A program made the position numbers and the translations under genes. A model generated the notes under the pieces. That model saw nothing but the letters and a program-made list of their open reading frames with translations. It searched no databases and had not been told where the DNA came from. From Candidatus Izemoplasmatales bacterium (GTDB lineage: Bacteria > Bacillota_I > Bacilli_A > Izemoplasmatales > Hujiaoplasmataceae), in contig JAQVPE010000002.1 of NCBI GenBank assembly GCA_028702245.1, forward strand, positions 1-17,081: 17,081 nucleotides of DNA. The letters run 5' to 3'. Numbering within the stretch: position 1 is the stretch's first letter; each line of letters starts with the position of its first letter. Shown piece by piece: positions 13,724 to 17,081 of the stretch.

Positions 13724-15478
13724 ATGAAACTAATCGAGAAGATGGTATCTTGTACTATCAACGGGATCCACGTGAATGTTGAAAAAGGCACGACGATTCT
13801 CCAAGCCGCAAAAAAGATCGGCATCCACATCCCAACCCTTTGTCATCTTGATCTCCACGATATCGGCATCGTCAACAAGTCTGCCAACTGCCGTGTCTGT
13901 GTCGTTGAAGATGAAAACAAAAACGCTTTGGTTCCTTCATGTTCGGAAGTTGTGCGAGATGGAATGAAAATCCAGACCGACTCCTTAAAAGCGGTTATGG
14001 GAAGAAGAACCAGTCTGGAGTTGTTGCTTTCAAACCATCCCCGAGACTGTCTAACCTGTGTCAAGAACCTTGATTGCGAACTTCAGGCCTTAGCCCATGA
14101 GATGAACATCAGGGAAATCCACTATAAAGGCGAAAAGATGAGTCATCCTATCGACAACACCTCATTCGCCATCATAAAAGATTCGAACAAGTGCATTATG
14201 TGCCGTCGGTGTGTCACAATGTGCAATGAAGTTCAGACGGTTGGCGTTTTGAATCCGCTAAAACGCGGTTTTGATGTTGTTGTTGCCACTGCCTTTCATT
14301 TGGATCTCAATGACACAAGTTGCACCTATTGCGGACAATGCGTTTCAGTTTGCCCGACCGGTGCCCTTGCGGAAAGAAACCACTCGTCGATGGTTTGGCG
14401 GGCTTTGAACGATCCTACAAAACATGTAGTTGTCCAAATCGCGCCGGCAGTTAGAGTCGCTATCGGCGAGGAATTCGGCTACGAGCCTGGAGAAGTCTCG
14501 ACAGGAAAAATCGTCGCCTCCTTGAAAAGAATGGGTTTTGATCAAGTTTTCGATACCAATTTCGGAGCTGATTTGACGATCATCGAAGAGGCTACCGAAT
14601 TCGTTCATCGACTTGAGAACAATGGCCGATTGCCAATGTTGACATCCTGTTGTCCCGCCTGGGTCCAGTTTATCGAACATCAATTTCCGGAACTTCTTGA
14701 TGTTCCCTCCACATGCCAGTCTCCACATATCATGGTCGGTTCATTGATAAAGACTTATTATGCCGAAAAGAACAAAATCGAACCAAAAGATATCGTCAGT
14801 GTCTCCGTGATGCCTTGTGTCGCTAAGAAAGCAGAAGTATCAAGAGAAGAACTGACGCACAATGATTTGAGCGATGTCGACTATGTTATTACGACAAGGG
14901 AACTTTCGCGGATGATCAAAGAGGCCGCCATTGACTTCAAGCAACTGAAAGACCAAAACTTTGATGAATTGCTTGGGGAGTCAACCGGAGCCGCCACGAT
15001 TTTCGGAGCTACCGGCGGCGTTGTCGAAGCCGCCACGAGAACCGCCTATGAAATGATAACCGGCAAAGAATTAAAAGAGGTCAATTTCAAACAGTTCCGT
15101 GGTTTGCAAGGCATTCGTGAGGCTGAAGTCCAAATAGGCGATAAAACGCTTAGAGTGGGTATTGCCCATGAACTCGGCAATGCTCGGAAACTGCTCGAAG
15201 AGATCCGCGACGGAAAAAGCCATTTTGATATCATCGAAATCATGGCATGCCCCGGCGGCTGCATCGGTGGCGGCGGTCAACCCTATCATCACGGCGACAT
15301 CAATATTCTCAAGAAGCGGGCTCAAGCATTATATGACCTTGATGAGAAAATGGAAAAGCGCAAATCTCACGAGAACGAAATGGTCGTCAAGTTGTATGAG
15401 GATTTTCTCGGACAACCAGGAAATCATAAAGCTCATGAATTGCTGCATACTTTTTATAGTGCCAAACCGAGAATTTAA
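13724..15478 (+). CDS. hydA: [FeFe] hydrogenase catalytic subunit
   Basis: Makes or oxidises H2 at the H-cluster in the cytoplasm. It is 584 residues; AGGAGG at 13713-13718 precedes the ATG by five bases. N-terminal [2Fe-2S] ligands are Cys40, 56, 59 and 73. A His-ligated [4Fe-4S] site follows with His105 and Cys109, 112 and 118, then two ferredoxin clusters (Cys157-167 and Cys200-210). H-cluster motifs are complete: TSCCPAW (Cys310 ligand, Cys309 the expected proton-transfer thiol), MPCVAKKAE (Cys364) and MACPGGCIGGGG (Cys509, Cys513). The Ala in TSCCPAW and the hydC and hydB partners suit the trimeric bifurcating group A3, which couples ferredoxin and NADH oxidation to H2. It lacks the extra C-terminal cluster domain of the longer Thermotoga HydA. 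Maturases HydE, HydF and HydG are needed but absent from the window. Confidence 0.96.
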   Translation: MKLIEKMVSCTINGIHVNVEKGTTILQAAKKIGIHIPTLCHLDLHDIGIVNKSANCRVCVVEDENKNALVPSCSEVVRDGMKIQTDSLKAVMGRRTSLELLLSNHPRDCLTCVKNLDCELQALAHEMNIREIHYKGEKMSHPIDNTSFAIIKDSNKCIMCRRCVTMCNEVQTVGVLNPLKRGFDVVVATAFHLDLNDTSCTYCGQCVSVCPTGALAERNHSSMVWRALNDPTKHVVVQIAPAVRVAIGEEFGYEPGEVSTGKIVASLKRMGFDQVFDTNFGADLTIIEEATEFVHRLENNGRLPMLTSCCPAWVQFIEHQFPELLDVPSTCQSPHIMVGSLIKTYYAEKNKIEPKDIVSVSVMPCVAKKAEVSREELTHNDLSDVDYVITTRELSRMIKEAAIDFKQLKDQNFDELLGESTGAATIFGATGGVVEAATRTAYEMITGKELKEVNFKQFRGLQGIREAEVQIGDKTLRVGIAHELGNARKLLEEIRDGKSHFDIIEIMACPGGCIGGGGQPYHHGDINILKKRAQALYDLDEKMEKRKSHENEMVVKLYEDFLGQPGNHKAHELLHTFYSAKPRI

Positions 15479-15555
15479 CTACCTATTAAAACTTTTTCGT
15501 TGATATAACTTGCTTTTTTGCTTTTTTCTTACCATTGATTGACAATCAAAAAATA

Positions 15556-15614
15556 ACCCTGTATCGTTTCTCACACAGATCTTTGGTGTGTTCACAATAC
15601 AGGGTGTTTTTTTT
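15556..15614. terminator. Branched, bidirectional terminator after hydA
   Basis: ACCCTGTAT (15556-15564) pairs with ATACAGGGT (15597-15605), a perfect 9-bp stem. A small inner hairpin CACAC (15572-15576)/GTGTG (15586-15590) branches from its loop. GTTTTTTTT follows on the + strand; on the - strand the stem is followed by TTATTTTTTG, so it also serves the converging gene to the right. Confidence 0.9.
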
Positions 15615-15718
15615 AAAAAGATCGATTGAAGTTCATAGCTTTCATCAATACAGAAATTATAGACAATACATCAGTTGAGTATCTGGAGTTAACTGGACAA
15701 TATCTATTATGAATTGAT

Positions 15719-16507
15719 TTATTGGTCCAAGCCAAAATGCAAACGAAGAATGCCATCCACAACATAACTGTCGTTGATAATGATTCCGGATCCGGCAAAC
15801 ATTTCATTCAGATCTTCGCTAGGGATTACAATTGTGTTATCGACCATCAGCGATTCATCAAACAAAGCGAACAATGATGAAAGCGTATCGTTATCCAAGT
15901 TAACTTCGCCGATGTTGGCGTTCGATATGGTAAGAACCATGTCGCCATTTTGGTTCATACTGACGATGCTCTCGAGGTTGAACTGCATCTCGAAAGCTCC
16001 CGCCATGCCCTCTTTGCTCAATGTCATTGTAAGATGGATTGAAAGAACATCATCGTTCATGCGGACAAATAGATTTGTCGAATCGAAATTATAGACGATT
16101 TCCTCACCTCCCAAAGTAAATTCGATGGGGAAGGAAAATTGAACTTTGTCTGAAAGAGTGTAGTCGAGAATCGAATTGACATCGGCTTCTGTAAGATCAA
16201 TTCTTGGGTCCAAAGGGTGAAGCGCAGAGTTTGTTATCGCCTGCGCCGCAAAACCTGACATATACAAAGCCTTATCAATGTCATTTTCCCATCTGGTAAA
16301 GGACGGTTCGTCCGGATCTGACGATAGTTTTCGGAAAACTCCAATTTGAACTGAGACATCAAACCCCAGATCGGAAACATCGAGGACGATCAACGATTCT
16401 TGATATACGATTTTAAGCAAAGCGGCGAAACTAGGTTCGACATCGTGTAGATAATCAGTTAGTTCAGTTTCACTAACGGTAAAACTCTGTTCCTCATCAT
16501 CAAACAC
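15719..16507 (-). pseudogene. C-terminal part of a two-repeat extracytoplasmic protein, downstream of an in-frame TGA
   Basis: This frame continues, without shift, the open frame that ends at 16508; only a TGA codon separates them. From the GTG at 16507 it has 262 residues, but no ribosome site precedes that GTG and no signal or membrane segment begins it, so it is unlikely to be a separate secreted protein. Residues ~103-204 (LTEADVNSILDYTL, then RMNDDVLSIHLTMTL and ISNANIGEV) resemble the block in the upstream half. FTVSETELTDYL near its start matches VIPSEDLNEMF near its end, showing that the first ~60 residues are the missing tail of repeat 1. By eye the repeats look like YpmS/DUF2140; function unknown. 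Ends in TAA. If TGA is read through, this is one gene with the next entry. Confidence 0.6.
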
Positions 16508-17081
16508 TCAAAAAGGAAGATATTCAGCGATTAAATCATTCAGACTATTCTTTGTCAGAAGGTTGACAATTGAATTTGCAAGGCCGAATGCTCTCCTTAG
16601 CGTGGGCGTCATTCTGCCTACAGAGATTTCGGCTACCTTGAGATAGTACTCCTCATTTTCAGAAAGCACGATATCAAATACGATCTCGAGTCCGGATTGG
16701 TAAACAAGGTTTTTGGAAAAGGACAAATCCGCTCCGGCGGTTACTATTAGTTGATCATCTGAAAGTTTTGTCCAAACACCTTTCAGACCGGCAAAACTGC
16801 CAAAGACCATCATCTGGTCATAGGCAAATTCATGGATGTGTTCTTGGCTTAAATATTTAGGGTTGTCTTCGGACAACATATTTTGGATCATCCGATTGAT
16901 GAATGCCTCATCGATCCGTAAAAAGATGGTGTCTTTTTCGGAATCGGTAATCAATGATTCTAGTTCATGGTTGAAAGAAGTGTAAAAGGCGGTTTCAGAA
17001 GACTCGACATACTGATCGATCGGAGCTTCGGTTTTCATATGCAAAAGATACATGGGGACGCCAATAATCAGTAGAAGCAAT
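16508..17081 (-). pseudogene. N-terminal part of the same protein, membrane anchor and first repeat (5' end outside window)
   Basis: Partial at the right edge; the true start codon is probably beyond 17081. It begins with a hydrophobic stretch (LLLIIGVPMYLL) that would anchor or export the protein, followed by an outside domain. Residues ~57-155 counted from 17080 hold repeat 1: IDEAFINRMIQNML, then WTKLSDDQLIVTAGADLSF and VAEISVGRM. The pattern resembles YpmS/DUF2140 proteins of Gram-positive bacteria, an inference from pattern alone. It ends in EYLPF-TGA, and the same frame resumes at once with GTG TTT GAT GAT. A single G-to-T change from GGA (Gly) would explain the TGA, restoring LPFGVFDDE. 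No partner genes are seen. Confidence 0.6.

Noticed and set aside
16505..16507. GTG as the start of an independent second gene
   Set aside because: No ribosome site and no signal sequence, and the repeat structure runs across the TGA, so one interrupted gene is the better reading.

Overview
The window looks like chromosomal DNA from a low-GC Gram-positive, anaerobic, fermentative bacterium. The long Firmicutes-type glutamyl-tRNA synthetase, the B. subtilis-like tRNA-Glu, strong GGAGG ribosome sites, extended -10 promoters and the NAD-linked [FeFe] hydrogenase all fit Bacillota or a basal, non-parasitic Mycoplasmatota lineage (Acholeplasma/Izemoplasma-like). This placement is an inference; there is no rRNA or marker set to fix it. 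All eleven convincing coding units end in TAA or TAG.

Left part (1-5680, + strand): an ABC exporter half (membrane plus ATPase), a large DUF2079 polytopic membrane protein ending in an intrinsic terminator, then gltX followed 12 bases later by a tRNA-Glu with anticodon CUC and a strong terminator. The synthetase thus sits directly beside its own substrate tRNA.

Middle (5672-8365): an AT-richer, gene-poor stretch after the tRNA. It contains a candidate 30-residue membrane peptide, a 12-bp tandem repeat, and a Fic-family AMPylase-type gene with its own promoter and a built-in inhibitory motif. About 400 bases without a convincing gene separate fic from a lone purC (purine synthesis), which ends in a bidirectional terminator.

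Next (8577-11131, - strand): a two-gene unit of a MelB/GPH-family transporter, 2 bases apart from a PlsC-type acyltransferase that carries a zinc ribbon and an extra C-terminal domain. The pairing resembles the lplT-aas lysophospholipid salvage arrangement, and the animal lysolipid carrier MFSD2A is itself MelB-related, so a lysolipid uptake and re-acylation module is a testable idea.

Then (11389-15478, + strand): a compact hydCBA operon for a trimeric [FeFe] hydrogenase of the electron-bifurcating type. Its promoter is covered by a perfect 20-bp palindrome, and it ends in a branched bidirectional terminator. The maturases hydE, hydF and hydG are not in the window.

Right edge (15719-17081, - strand): a membrane-anchored, two-repeat extracytoplasmic protein (YpmS/DUF2140-like by eye). 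It is interrupted by a single in-frame TGA that cuts the first repeat, so it is either a nonsense mutation or a recoded codon; its 5' end lies outside the window.
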